64,000 nucleotides of DNA from Nitrospira sp. ST-bin5 (GCA_002083555.1 MSXN01000018.1:37958-101957); one strand, 5' to 3'. Positions 25,239 to 33,695 are shown, counted from the stretch's first letter. A program made the numbers and translations. Notes: generated from the letters alone by a model not told the origin.

Positions 25239-25586
25239 TTATCCGAGGACGCCGGCCCAGCGTAGCGCCAATAGCACCAGCCCAAGCACCATTAGGCCAC
25301 TGAAGAACCTGAACGTGAGTCGTATCGTGCGTTCCGTCAGAATCGTGTCGAAGGCATAGCCGGTTGTAGCGCCATAGCGGACGGCCAGCGCGGTCAACGG
25401 ACACTTTAGCCCGTTGCCCGCGAAGACGGCTGCTTCAATAGCGAGGAGCCCCAGCGCACCCCATAGCCAGGGGCCGACGTACCCTGTTGCGCCAGCATAG
25501 AGCAGCAGAAAGATCGAAGCGACCATCACGATGTAGACCGTCGAGTGAATGCCACGGACGAGCGCAAGAATCCGGGCATCACTCAC
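25239..25586 (-). CDS. Small integral membrane protein, 115 aa
   Basis: Three hydrophobic segments are visible (about residues 12-32, 36-52 and 90-112). A loop contains GNGLKCPLTALAVRYG; the CPLT motif recalls DUF2784-type proteins, but this is only a resemblance. GTG 25586 is chosen because AAGGG lies 7 nt upstream and the frame before it is not membrane-like. No functional clue from the neighbours. Confidence 0.6.
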   Translation of the reverse strand: MSDARILALVRGIHSTVYIVMVASIFLLLYAGATGYVGPWLWGALGLLAIEAAVFAGNGLKCPLTALAVRYGATTGYAFDTILTERTIRLTFRFFSGLMVLGLVLLALRWAGVLG

Positions 25587-25675
25587 GGTGTTTCCCTTGG
25601 TTGCAGTACCCCGATCATCCTGAGATGCTATCGTCACTGGCGGCCGCTCCTGTACCGGTCGACTGCGCGGTGTTG

Positions 25676-26047
25676 TTAGGGACCGACGCACAGATTTGGG
25701 ACTGTGAGGCGTGTGAACAAGTGCGGTGAGGCTACGGCAGATGAAGGGTAGCGTTCTAAGGCTTGTTTGAAGTCGGGATGGCTGAAGGCTGCTCGAAAAT
25801 GGGCCACCGATTCCCATACGGCGTAGTTCATGAAAACGGTGCTTCCCGCAATCCCGCGATGTAGCTGAGTGGAGATATACCCCGGCTGTTGTTTCATCCA
25901 GGTGGCGTCATCGGCCCAGGCTTTCAGCAATGCAGGGATATCGGACTCTGCAACAGTAAATACATTCACGAGCACAACGGGTGACGCATCGGCATTGAGT
26001 TGGAGAAAAATCGGAACGGTTTCATCAAGGGGTTTAATTGGAAGCAT
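25676..26047 (-). CDS. Antibiotic biosynthesis monooxygenase (ABM) family protein
   Basis: A 123-residue dimeric alpha-beta barrel (ferredoxin-like) protein. VLVNVFTVAESDIPALLKAW, QQPGYISTQLHRGI, NYAVWESVAHFRAAF and SHPDFKQAL reproduce the ABM domain order. AAGGAG lies 6 nt before ATG 26047, which fixes the start. Members range from quinol monooxygenases to heme-degrading enzymes; nothing here tells which. Confidence 0.8.
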   Translation of the reverse strand: MLPIKPLDETVPIFLQLNADASPVVLVNVFTVAESDIPALLKAWADDATWMKQQPGYISTQLHRGIAGSTVFMNYAVWESVAHFRAAFSHPDFKQALERYPSSAVASPHLFTRLTVPNLCVGP

Positions 26048-26207
26048 GCCGATCTCCTTATGGATGGGTGAATAGGTGCGCGGCCTATCAATGGATTGTC
26101 GGTTCAAAACAAGGTGCCTCCGGCTTCGGGTGCCGGAAAAGACTTGGACGGCATCCTGGCAGGATTGGGACCTGAGGCCAAGTGATTTCTTGCGGGGGTG
26201 AACTCAA

Positions 26208-26786
26208 TTAGGACTGCGGCTTTGCGAACCCTTCTTGTTTCAGTACCTCTGCTACGTTCTTTCCATTCACAAATACGTCGGCGACGGTGCGGCCGTAGAC
26301 ATCCTGGCCATGGGGTACGATACGGATGGGGCCTTCTTTAAGAAGTTGATCCAGCCGCTGTCGGGCTTCTGGTCCGCGTGGTTCGGTGAGTTCCGGTGTG
26401 TCGATGCCGCGGAGTCTGATGCGTTCAGAGCCCATGCGAAGAGTATCGCCGTCGATGGTGTGGATGGGTTGGCTGGTGGGAATTCTGCTTCCGGATATCC
26501 GGCCTAAGGCCGAGGACTGCGCCTGCTTCCGGTACGGCGTGATTTTGTACCGGCCTTTGGGCAATCGATGGGGTCGGCTCCCTGATGGATGGCGTTGGCG
26601 ATGCGGCTGCAGCGTCGAAGGAGGAGATGACTCGTTGATTGAGGGCGACCAGCAGAGGTCACAGTTTTTCTGAACCGTTGATTCTCCACTGGACGTAGTG
26701 AGTCGGGAGGCTTGGACCGAGTTTAACCAACAGGTTGCCACGGTGAGAACACAGAGCGTCATGCTGGATGTTCGTGTGAGCCGCAT
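26208..26786 (-). CDS. Secreted thermonuclease-like (SNase) protein
   Basis: A 192-residue protein with an N-terminal hydrophobic signal (about residues 9-27), a long low-complexity linker rich in Ser, Pro and Arg, and a C-terminal staphylococcal nuclease domain. IDGDTLRMGSERIRLRGIDTPEL carries the Asp and Arg that bind Ca and phosphate, and YGRTVADVFVNGKNVAEVL follows. The SNase domain is shorter than usual and starts directly at the IDGDT strand, so activity is uncertain. Confidence 0.75.
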   Translation of the reverse strand: MRLTRTSSMTLCVLTVATCWLNSVQASRLTTSSGESTVQKNCDLCWSPSINESSPPSTLQPHRQRHPSGSRPHRLPKGRYKITPYRKQAQSSALGRISGSRIPTSQPIHTIDGDTLRMGSERIRLRGIDTPELTEPRGPEARQRLDQLLKEGPIRIVPHGQDVYGRTVADVFVNGKNVAEVLKQEGFAKPQS

Positions 26787-26826
26787 GTCTCAGTGCTAAG
26801 CAGGGTGCGTGCCATGAGCCACTCGG

Positions 26827-26856
26827 TTGACAACGATCAAAACGGCGTGCTGGAAT
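26827..26856 (+). promoter_or_regulatory. Candidate promoter for the 76-residue gene
   Basis: A perfect TTGACA (26827-26832) is followed after 18 bp by TGGAAT (26851-26856). This lies 40 bp before ATG 26896 and would leave a leader of about 32 nt carrying the GGAGG site. Confidence 0.45.
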
Positions 26857-26895
26857 GCCGATGTTTCACGAACCACGAATCACGGAGGTTTTACG

Positions 26896-27126
26896 ATGGA
26901 TATGATGGGACGGGTGGGGCTGATCGAGATTCCAATCTTGATCGCGCCTGATCAAAAAATCTGGTTGGATCGCATGATTAAGGAAAACAAAATCGCCATT
27001 CCTCCAGGAGGGACCTTGGAAAAAGGCTCGCTCTATTCGATGTTTATCCGGATGCTCCTGCATAACGCGATGGAAGAGCAAAAGCGGCAGGAAGTCTTGG
27101 ATATGGAGGATGAGGACGACGAATAG
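26896..27126 (+). CDS. Small acidic hypothetical protein, 76 aa
   Basis: Not a family I recognise. The product starts MDMMGRVGLIEIPILIAPDQ and ends in an acidic tail (DMEDEDDE). A perfect GGAGG (26884-26888) lies 7 nt before ATG 26896, so translation is likely. It is flanked by its own candidate promoter and by a hairpin about 55 bp downstream, suggesting a monocistronic unit. Confidence 0.7.
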   Translation: MDMMGRVGLIEIPILIAPDQKIWLDRMIKENKIAIPPGGTLEKGSLYSMFIRMLLHNAMEEQKRQEVLDMEDEDDE

Positions 27127-27179
27127 GCGGTCGATGAAAACAATCGCGGGCGGCGTTCTCACATCGCTCAAGACTTCAA

Positions 27180-27195
27180 CGTACTAGGAAGTACG
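27180..27195. repeat. Short hairpin downstream of the 76-residue gene
   Basis: CGTACT and AGTACG form a 6-bp stem with the 4-nt loop AGGA. There is no T-run, so it is not a classical terminator. It lies in the 195-bp gap between two convergent genes, where it may still help end transcription or belong to an interspersed intergenic repeat. Confidence 0.4.
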
Positions 27196-27281
27196 CCTGA
27201 GGTGTTCACTCGCTACGGCTTTGCCTGACGATCGTTTTGATCGACCCGCAAGGCCGTAGCTGTATCGAATGGACTCCGTTT

Positions 27282-27297
27282 GTATCCCGTGAGATAC
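27282..27297. promoter_or_regulatory. Operator-like palindrome downstream of hemL
   Basis: GTATCCCGTGAGATAC has GTATC/GATAC half-sites around a 6-bp centre. It matches the palindrome upstream of hemL (28703-28718) at 13 of 16 positions. It is 25 bp past the hemL stop, an odd place for an operator. Confidence 0.3.
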
Positions 27298-27321
27298 GAA
27301 CGCCGCTTCACGGGAGACGCA

Positions 27322-28605
27322 CTATAAGCTCTTGAAGGCGGAATGCGCGGCGCGGATGGTTTTGTCGATGTCGGCTGAGGTGTGAGCTGTGGAGAGGAAC
27401 GCTGCTTCGAATTGCGACGGAGCCAGATAGATGCCCTGGTCCAGCATCTTGTGAAAGTACTTGCCGTAGCGCGCTGTATCCGCCTGTTTCACGGTATTCC
27501 AATCACTGACAGGCGTGGAAGTAAAGAATGCGGTGAGCATGGAGCCCACGCGGGTTTGGATGAGCGGAATTCCCGCTTTCTTCGCCGCTTCGCCGATGCC
27601 CTTCGCCAGGGCCGCGGATTGCGCCTCAAGCTTCTTGTAGATGCCCTTCTTCTTGAGCTGTTTCAGCGTTTCGATCCCCGCCGAGACGGCCAACGGATTT
27701 CCCGACAAGGTTCCTGCCTGATAGACCGGCCCGGATGGCGCGATCAGATCCATGATGTCTTTCCGTCCGCCGTAGGCGCCGACCGGCAGTCCCCCGCCGA
27801 TGATTTTCCCGAGGATGGTGAGATCCGGCGTAATGCCATAGAGCGCCTGCGCGCCTCCGTAGTTCACGCGAAATCCTGAAATCACTTCGTCAAAGACGAG
27901 AAGGATGTCATTCTCTGCCGTCAGCCGGCGAAGAGCGGAGAGAAATTCCGGGGCCGGGGGCACGACGCCCATATTGCCCGCGATCGGTTCCAAGATAATG
28001 CAGGCCAGGTCTTTGCGATGTTCGGCCACCATTCGCCGCACGGTGTCGATGTCGTTATAAGGGGCCGTCAGGGTGTGTTTGGCAAAGTCGACCGGCACGC
28101 CGGGTGAATCGGGGATGCCCAAGGTGGCCAGACCTGAACCAGCTTTGGCGAGCAGGTAGTCGCTGTGTCCGTGGTAGCAGCCTTCGAATTTCAGGATGCT
28201 GTCCCGCTTGGTGAAGCCCCGGGCCACGCGAATGGCGCTCATGACGGCTTCAGTTCCGGAGCTGACCAGACGCACTTTCTCCATGGACGGGAAGGCGTCG
28301 CGGATCATGCGTGCAAGGGTGACTTCCAATTCTGTGGGTGCGCCATAGCTGGTGCCGTTGTCGGCGGCTTTCTTAATGGCCCGGATCACCGCCGGAGCGG
28401 CATGTCCCAGGATCATGGGGCCCCAGGAGAGGACATAGTCCAGATAGGTGTTGCCGTCGACGTCGTAGAGCTTGGCTCCCTTGGCGCGCTTGATGAAGCG
28501 GGGTTGCCCTCCGACAGAGCGGAACGCTCGAACAGGGCTGTTGACGCCTCCGGGGATGAGTTGTTGTGCCGCGGCAAAGAGTTGGGCTGATCGAGTCGTT
28601 TTCAT
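27322..28605 (-). CDS. hemL: Glutamate-1-semialdehyde 2,1-aminomutase
   Basis: Makes 5-aminolevulinate, the tetrapyrrole precursor, in the C5 pathway using pyridoxal phosphate. The 427-residue product has LIPGGVNSPVRAFRSVGG, SSGTEAVMSAIRVARGFT, FEGCYHGHSD, LVFDEVISGFR and the PLP lysine in LGKIIGGGLPVGAYGG, all standard. ATG 28605 (MKTTRSAQLF) fits other HemL proteins; ATG starts at 28638 and 28626 would only add a short leader. Heme supply fits an organism rich in cytochromes. Confidence 0.96.
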   Translation of the reverse strand: MKTTRSAQLFAAAQQLIPGGVNSPVRAFRSVGGQPRFIKRAKGAKLYDVDGNTYLDYVLSWGPMILGHAAPAVIRAIKKAADNGTSYGAPTELEVTLARMIRDAFPSMEKVRLVSSGTEAVMSAIRVARGFTKRDSILKFEGCYHGHSDYLLAKAGSGLATLGIPDSPGVPVDFAKHTLTAPYNDIDTVRRMVAEHRKDLACIILEPIAGNMGVVPPAPEFLSALRRLTAENDILLVFDEVISGFRVNYGGAQALYGITPDLTILGKIIGGGLPVGAYGGRKDIMDLIAPSGPVYQAGTLSGNPLAVSAGIETLKQLKKKGIYKKLEAQSAALAKGIGEAAKKAGIPLIQTRVGSMLTAFFTSTPVSDWNTVKQADTARYGKYFHKMLDQGIYLAPSQFEAAFLSTAHTSADIDKTIRAAHSAFKSL

Positions 28606-28702
28606 GACGGGGGCGCACCCTAGCATGCTCCCTCGCATGGGTCAAGAAAGCCCCAGCCTAAGGAGCATCTTTGCCGCTGAATGCCTCATATGGGGGCAAA
28701 AA

Positions 28703-28718
28703 GTGTCTCATGAGATAC
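28703..28718. promoter_or_regulatory. Operator-like palindrome upstream of hemL
   Basis: GTGTCTCATGAGATAC contains the perfect 10-bp palindrome TCTCATGAGA and extends to near-symmetry over 16 bp. It lies 98 bp upstream of the hemL start in a 269-bp divergent intergenic region and resembles the site at 27282-27297. A dimeric regulator could bind here. Confidence 0.35.
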
Positions 28719-28874
28719 GGCCCTATCGAATTAGATACGATCAGCCCCAGTAGATCCTGTCTAGGATTAGGGCGAATCACTGTGAAATTCATGGGGTAAC
28801 GCCATAAGGCCTTTCGGCCCAACTCTTGCTGTTTATCGCAAACAAACGAGTGTCGAAGAGATAGGGAGTGAATT

Positions 28875-29123
28875 ATGACGGTCGTGTGTTCATGGTGCCG
28901 GTATGAAGGACTCCACGGGGTGATAGGAGAAAAGGCTCCTTTCGAGGATCGGCGGGAAACGCATGGTATTTGTCCCTCACACCGGATAGAGGTCCGCGCG
29001 GGATGGACCGAGGTGCGGTTAGATCGGGTTCACAGCGCCCAGGAAGCCGGTGGGTATGTCGTGCGTTCCGCAGCCCACCTCTGGGGCGAACTGCGGAATC
29101 TCTCGCGGAAAGCCGGGTTATAG
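28875..29123 (+). CDS. Small CxxC zinc-binding-like protein, 82 aa
   Basis: Begins MTVVCSWCRYEG and contains HGICPSH, giving a CxxC...CxxH set that could hold one zinc ion. The rest is charged with no membrane segment. AGGGAG lies 6 nt before ATG 28875. Function unknown; it stands alone between hemL and the YidB gene. Confidence 0.65.
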   Translation: MTVVCSWCRYEGLHGVIGEKAPFEDRRETHGICPSHRIEVRAGWTEVRLDRVHSAQEAGGYVVRSAAHLWGELRNLSRKAGL

Positions 29124-29154
29124 TTTCTCCAGCGTTACGGTTCCCACAGGTTTT

Positions 29155-29556
29155 CTACTTTCCCTGAAACATCTTCAGCAGTTGATCGAGTCCGCCGGCT
29201 TCAATCTTTCCGGTCGGTGTCAGCTTGTCGACGAGATCCGGCAACAAGCCGGCGAGTTGCGTGCCGGCGGCCTCGGTCGAGATCCCGGCTTTGGTCGCCA
29301 GTTGTTTGAGCAGGTCGCCGCCGAGGCCCTGTTGAATCTGCTGCGGGGTCACAGGAAGATTCTTGCCGGTACCCACCCAGGAGTTCACGATCTCGCCCAG
29401 GCCGTTCTTTTGGAGGGTTTGGACCAGTCCAGCGAGCCCTCCCACCGAGCTATTCTGACCGAGCAAGCCGGTCAACGCCTGCATCAAAGGATTCTGGTTG
29501 CTGCTTCCGCCGAGCATGCCGCCGACGGCTTGCCCTAATTGATCCATGAGACTCAT
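29155..29556 (-). CDS. YidB-like DUF937 protein
   Basis: A 133-residue soluble protein rich in Gly, Leu and Gln: MSLMDQLGQAVGGMLGG, VNSWVGTGKNLPVTPQQI and ATKAGISTEAAGTQLAGLLPDLVD are characteristic of the DUF937/YidB family, whose function is unknown. Its ATG overlaps the barstar stop as ATGA, so it is translated together with the RNase inhibitor gene. Confidence 0.85.
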   Translation of the reverse strand: MSLMDQLGQAVGGMLGGSSNQNPLMQALTGLLGQNSSVGGLAGLVQTLQKNGLGEIVNSWVGTGKNLPVTPQQIQQGLGGDLLKQLATKAGISTEAAGTQLAGLLPDLVDKLTPTGKIEAGGLDQLLKMFQGK

Positions 29557-30107
29557 TGCGCTGTCCTCCCATTCTTTGAGGGACGAGACGATCGTCCTTT
29601 CGTCGGGGGCTTGAGGTCACGCATTGGCGCCGGCTCAATCCCCCAATGTTTTCTCCTAGGTGCTTCCTGGTGTGATACTGCAAAGAGAGCATGAAAGGCA
29701 ACCGACTTGGACCCTCCGCCGGCCTGGCCTTTGCTCCAGGCTTCCCCGGCATCGCTCAGAATCTCGAGCAGCGTTTCGTACTCGTCCTCGTCGTCGGCTA
29801 AGACGGCTTGTGCATCGGTGAGGAGCAGCACATAGCCCTTGGCCGGCAGCCATTCCAAATCCGCGAGACATTCTTCCATCGCGTCCCAGTTGTGCCCGAA
29901 ATAGTCGGGGAACCCTAAGGCGCGAGCGAATTCCGTGAACAGGCCGGCCGGGGTCGAGCATTTTTTGCCGTGGACTACGCGCAGGGCGAATCCGGCCGGC
30001 GCTTTGACCAAAGCGGTGGCCGTCGTCCCGGCAGGAAGGACGAGCAAGGACGACCAGGGAGCTTTCGGAGTCTGGAGATAACTCATCAAGGTGCGTGGTG
30101 GCGTCAT
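29553..30107 (-). CDS. Barstar-like ribonuclease inhibitor
   Basis: Residues about 40-115 match barstar: FALRVVHGKKCSTPAGLFTE, ALGFPDYFGHNWDAMEECLADL and KGYVLLLTDA. The acidic Asp/Glu-rich helix that plugs the barnase active site is present (WDAMEECLAD). The 184-residue product is twice the size of barstar; about 70 extra C-terminal residues are basic and low-complexity. It lies 15 bp downstream of a barnase-type RNase gene, the expected toxin-immunity order, and overlaps yidB. Confidence 0.85.
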   Translation of the reverse strand: MTPPRTLMSYLQTPKAPWSSLLVLPAGTTATALVKAPAGFALRVVHGKKCSTPAGLFTEFARALGFPDYFGHNWDAMEECLADLEWLPAKGYVLLLTDAQAVLADDEDEYETLLEILSDAGEAWSKGQAGGGSKSVAFHALFAVSHQEAPRRKHWGIEPAPMRDLKPPTKGRSSRPSKNGRTAQ

Positions 30108-30122
30108 GGAATGATCAGTGTC

Positions 30123-30533
30123 CTAGTTGAGCGGTGTAAAGGTTCGGTAATGATCGCCTGTATAGTAGGCTTTGCCGGTGCGCTGTTCGATCACCAGCCG
30201 TTCCGCATCACGCGACCGACCCCGAATCTTGGGGTTCACGTCATACTCGCGATAGCGGCCGCGCGGCAACCGGCGCTCTCGATTCTGAAATTCCCGCCCG
30301 CCGATATATCCGGGCAGCGGGGCTCCGTCCCGTTCCTGCAAACGCTTGAGCAGGTCCTGCGCTTTGAGCGGCGCCATTGAGACGGCATCCTGATCCTGCG
30401 TCACCGCTGGCGGTGATTGAATGAGAGGGTCTGCCAGGCCGGTTCCCGCGTTCAGCCCAGCGCAGATCATCAGTCCGAGCAGGAAGGCGGTCACGAAGCA
30501 TTGTGAGAAACGCCGGATCAGGGGGAAGGGCAT
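30123..30533 (-). CDS. Secreted barnase/RNase Sa-like guanyl ribonuclease
   Basis: A 136-residue protein with a signal peptide (about residues 1-32) and a C-terminal microbial RNase (N1/T1/Sa family) domain. YREYDVNPKIRGR supplies the catalytic Glu, RDAERLVI an Arg, and YYTGDHYRTF the catalytic His, closely following the RNase Sa motif YYTGDHYATF. ATG 30533 gives a proper signal peptide; the frame extends 11 codons upstream. The inhibitor gene follows by 15 bp, so this is probably an exported RNase with cytoplasmic self-protection. Confidence 0.85.
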   Translation of the reverse strand: MPFPLIRRFSQCFVTAFLLGLMICAGLNAGTGLADPLIQSPPAVTQDQDAVSMAPLKAQDLLKRLQERDGAPLPGYIGGREFQNRERRLPRGRYREYDVNPKIRGRSRDAERLVIEQRTGKAYYTGDHYRTFTPLN

Positions 30534-30630
30534 AACGAGAATCCTGTTCGTCCGTCGCAAAGACAAATCGACGGTAGCATGCGCATTTTGGGGAGGTCAA
30601 ACCGCCTTCAGCGGGAGAGATATGATCGCT

Positions 30631-30659
30631 TTGCGGTCACTCAGTACGTAGGTTAGAAT
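30631..30659 (+). promoter_or_regulatory. Candidate promoter for the 30.8-35.2 kb operon
   Basis: TTGCGG (30631-30636) and TAGAAT (30654-30659) are spaced by 17 bp. The start would be near 30666, about 160 nt before ATG 30830. It lies in the divergent gap beside the RNase gene. Confidence 0.35.
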
Positions 30660-30829
30660 GTGAGCGGATTGTTCACAGCACGAATCCGGGGCGGGTTGTC
30701 ATCCGATCGCGATATCAAATCAGAAAGATTCGACTCCATCGTGATGCCCATGAGGGACGCATGACGAGCGCCATGCGAGGAGCCAACATTGTGTTGAACC
30801 CGCCGGCCCTCCGAGAGGAACGCCCACTC

Positions 30830-31375
30830 ATGCAACGGTCATTTGTACTCATCGCTCTGCTTGTCTTGCTGGGCGGTCCCGTGCTGGCGTTCGCCCAGAG
30901 CGGATCGCTCGATCAATCTCCGACCGCCGTCGTGAAGCGCTATGTGGGGCTCGACAAGAAGGGCGCCCGCATGGACGCCATGTCGTTCGAAACGCTGGTG
31001 CCCTACATTGACTGGAAGGAGGAGCCTCTCTGGGGTCGCATCGTGGTGATTCAAGACGTCACAGTGCCGGAGGATTATCGGAAATGGGATGTGGTGAACC
31101 AGCTCGAAGTGGTGATCCCAGTTACGTTTACCGTTCTTGGCTCGGTGTATTTGGAAACGGCGGCGTTTGTGCCTGAAGCGATCGCTGAGGAAGTCCGGTT
31201 TCGCGTGAAGGCCGTTCGAAGCAAGTGGCGGATCGTGGAGCCGATGATTCCTCCACATATCGGGCTCAAGCGGATGATCGATCTCGTGCGTGACGCAGAA
31301 GTCAAAGAAACCGATGCCGAGAAGCGCGGCATCCTGGCGGCCCTGGGAGAGACATTGCGAAAGGTCAAACCATGA
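30830..31375 (+). CDS. Exported hypothetical protein, 181 aa
   Basis: Signal peptide at residues 1-22 (MQRSFVLIALLVLLGGPVLAFAQ), then a mature domain with SPTAVVKRYVGLDKKGARM and alternating strands, resembling NTF2-like folds only in general shape. I do not recognise the family. ATG 30830 is chosen for the signal peptide; an ATG at 30761 would add 23 hydrophilic residues. Its stop overlaps gph as ATGA, and it begins a four-gene coupled chain gph-M16-M16. Confidence 0.75.
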   Translation: MQRSFVLIALLVLLGGPVLAFAQSGSLDQSPTAVVKRYVGLDKKGARMDAMSFETLVPYIDWKEEPLWGRIVVIQDVTVPEDYRKWDVVNQLEVVIPVTFTVLGSVYLETAAFVPEAIAEEVRFRVKAVRSKWRIVEPMIPPHIGLKRMIDLVRDAEVKETDAEKRGILAALGETLRKVKP

Positions 31376-32019
31376 CGAAGACCCCGGTTGATTTGTTGAT
31401 TTTTGATTTGGACGGCACGTTGATCGAGTCGAAGTGGGATATCGCCCATTCGGTCAACCTCACGCTGGTCGAGTTGGGGCTGCCGGAACGGCCGCTTGAA
31501 GAAATTTTCGGATTCGTCGGCGACGGGGTCAAGAAACTCTTACGGCTGGCCGTCGGTGAGAGCAACCGGGTGAGTTTCGACGAGGCCCTCGCCGTCTTTC
31601 GCGGGCACTATCTCGAACATTGTCTGGACCGCACGGTCTTCTTTCCAGGGATCGAGCCGATGTTGCAGCACTTCTCCGACAAGCACAAAGCCGTGGCGAC
31701 GAATAAATCGATCGAATACACGCGCGTCATTCTCAACGGGCTGGGCGCGGGGCATTTCCCCTGGGTCGTCGGGGGAGACAACGGGTTTGGCCTGAAACCG
31801 GAGCCTGGTATGCTGTTGCATCTGCTTGAGCAGGTGAAGGTCCCTAAGGAGCGAGCCGTTTTGGTGGGTGACAGTACCAACGACATCAACGGCGGGCACA
31901 ACGCCGGCATTCGGGTCTGCGCCGTCGGCTATGGAATGGGGAATCGGGAGAAGATGGCGGCGTGCGAGCCCGATTGGTTCATCGAACGACCGGAACAACT
32001 GATGGAGATTTTTCAATGA
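31372..32019 (+). CDS. gph: HAD-family phosphatase, phosphoglycolate phosphatase-like
   Basis: A 215-residue HAD hydrolase: motif I LIFDLDGTLIES, motif II in VATNKS, motif III Lys in LKPEP, motif IV VLVGDSTNDINGG. The alpha-helical cap between motifs I and II is of the phosphoglycolate phosphatase type. It may remove 2-phosphoglycolate formed during DNA repair or oxygenation. Its start and stop both overlap neighbouring genes by 4 bp. Confidence 0.88.
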   Translation: MTKTPVDLLIFDLDGTLIESKWDIAHSVNLTLVELGLPERPLEEIFGFVGDGVKKLLRLAVGESNRVSFDEALAVFRGHYLEHCLDRTVFFPGIEPMLQHFSDKHKAVATNKSIEYTRVILNGLGAGHFPWVVGGDNGFGLKPEPGMLLHLLEQVKVPKERAVLVGDSTNDINGGHNAGIRVCAVGYGMGNREKMAACEPDWFIERPEQLMEIFQ

Positions 32020-33695
32020 TAACTCGAACGTCTCTCGTCTCTCGTGAAGCGTATTTCGTACAAAGACAGGATTCAATACTCACTCAAATGACAAGTTCTG
32101 CCCGGTTTCCACTCGGTCGTTTCTTAGCCCTTCCTGCGTTTCACGTTTCACGTTTCACGGTGGTTCTATCGATACTGGCCCTGAGCCTCGCTCCGAACCT
32201 GTCGATGGCAGAGGGGCCGAGTCTTGCCGACCGGGTGATCGAACATAAACTGGCGAATGGCCTGACCGTGCTGATGGTCGAGCGCCATCAAACGCCGGTG
32301 GTCTCGGTCAACATCACGTTCGCGGTGGGCGGGGTGAATGAACAGGTCGGCCAGACCGGCTTGGCTCACCTGTACGAGCATATGGCTTTCAAGGGGACGC
32401 GGACCGTCGGGACGAAGGACTATGACAAAGAGAAGCTGACGCTCGACGAGCTGTCCCGCGTGGGGACCCTCCTCGATCAACGGCAGCGCGAGTTGGCCAA
32501 GAAGGGCTCTGCGGTGACGCCGGAGGAGCAGGCGGCGCTTGATACCTTGCAGAAACAGGTCGCGGACCTGCAAGTGCAAGCGGGCCAGTATGTGGTCGGC
32601 AACGAAATGGCCTTGCTCTATCAGCGCCACGGCGGTGTGGGGCTCAATGCCTCCACCGGGAAAGATCTCACCCGCTATACGATCAGCCTCCCGGCCAACC
32701 GGTTGCCGGTCTGGGCGGCCATCGAAGCCGACCGGATGGCGAATCCGGTCCTCCGCGAATTCTACAAAGAGCGCGGCGTGGTGATGGAAGAACGCCGCCT
32801 GCGCAACGACGACAGTCCGAACGGACTCCTCTTCGAAACCTTTACCTCGGCGGCCTTTCGGGCGCATCCCTATGGCGTGCCGACCATTGGATGGGGATCG
32901 GACATCCTGTCGCTGACTCCGGCCGCGACCGAGGCCTTCTTCAAAACCTACTATGGGCCGAACAACGCAACGATCGCTCTCGTGGGGGATATCAATCCGA
33001 AAGAGGTTATCGCCCTGATCGAGCAGACGTTTGGGAAGATTCCGGCCGCGAGCGCCACGCCTGAGATCGTGACGGTGGAGCCGGAGCAGCGGGGCGAGCG
33101 CCGCGTCGAGGTCGAGTTCGATGCCGAACCGATCGTGGCGATCGGCTATCACAAGCCGGGCCTGGGCCATCCCGACGACGATGTGTTCGACGTGATCGAT
33201 GAAATCCTGACCGACGGGCTGACGTCCCGTCTGCAGACTACCATCGTCAGGGAGAAACGGCTGGCCGGGTCCGTCGGGTCCGATGCCAACTACCCCGGCG
33301 TGCGCGCCCCGAATCTCTTCATCCTGACCGCCACTCCGCTGGCGCCTCATACGACGGGGGAGGTGGAGACGGCGATCTACGCGGAATTGGAACGGCTCAA
33401 GACCGAACCGGTGCCGGCGAAAGAACTACAGAAGATCGTCAATAATATCGACGCGGACCTCGTGCGGGCCCTGCGCTCGAACAGCGGGCTCGCATCGCAG
33501 CTGGCGCTGTTTCAAACGGTGGCGGGTGATTGGCGGCATGTCTTGAAATCCCGCGACCGGATCGCCGCGGTCACGCCGGCCGATATTCAGCGGGTTGCCA
33601 GACAGTATTTCACGAAGTCCAACCGAACCGTAGGCACGCTCGTCAAGCATGCGCGCGAGAAGAATCTGACGGCAGGGAATGAGGTGGCACGATGA
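32016..33695 (+). CDS. M16 zinc peptidase, catalytically complete subunit
   Basis: A 559-residue exported insulinase-family peptidase. The inverted zinc motif HLYEHMAFKG (HxxEH) is present, followed by a downstream Glu region and a second M16 domain with VGDINPKEVIALIEQTFG. A hydrophobic signal (FTVVLSILALSLAPNLSMA) precedes it. ATG 32016 overlaps the gph stop as ATGA and has GGAG about 9 nt upstream; ATG 32088 is an alternative. A coiled segment of about 50 residues is inserted after the HxxEH helix. It pairs with the next gene. Confidence 0.88.
   Translation: MITRTSLVSREAYFVQRQDSILTQMTSSARFPLGRFLALPAFHVSRFTVVLSILALSLAPNLSMAEGPSLADRVIEHKLANGLTVLMVERHQTPVVSVNITFAVGGVNEQVGQTGLAHLYEHMAFKGTRTVGTKDYDKEKLTLDELSRVGTLLDQRQRELAKKGSAVTPEEQAALDTLQKQVADLQVQAGQYVVGNEMALLYQRHGGVGLNASTGKDLTRYTISLPANRLPVWAAIEADRMANPVLREFYKERGVVMEERRLRNDDSPNGLLFETFTSAAFRAHPYGVPTIGWGSDILSLTPAATEAFFKTYYGPNNATIALVGDINPKEVIALIEQTFGKIPAASATPEIVTVEPEQRGERRVEVEFDAEPIVAIGYHKPGLGHPDDDVFDVIDEILTDGLTSRLQTTIVREKRLAGSVGSDANYPGVRAPNLFILTATPLAPHTTGEVETAIYAELERLKTEPVPAKELQKIVNNIDADLVRALRSNSGLASQLALFQTVAGDWRHVLKSRDRIAAVTPADIQRVARQYFTKSNRTVGTLVKHAREKNLTAGNEVAR
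32137..32157 (+). repeat. Three tandem copies of heptamer CGTTTCA in the M16 gene
   Basis: CGTTTCA is repeated three times without a break in the segment encoding the end of the signal-peptide n-region (AFHVSRFT). A unit of 7 bp is not a multiple of 3, so gain or loss of one copy would shift the frame relative to ATG 32016 or 32088. Confidence 0.7.
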
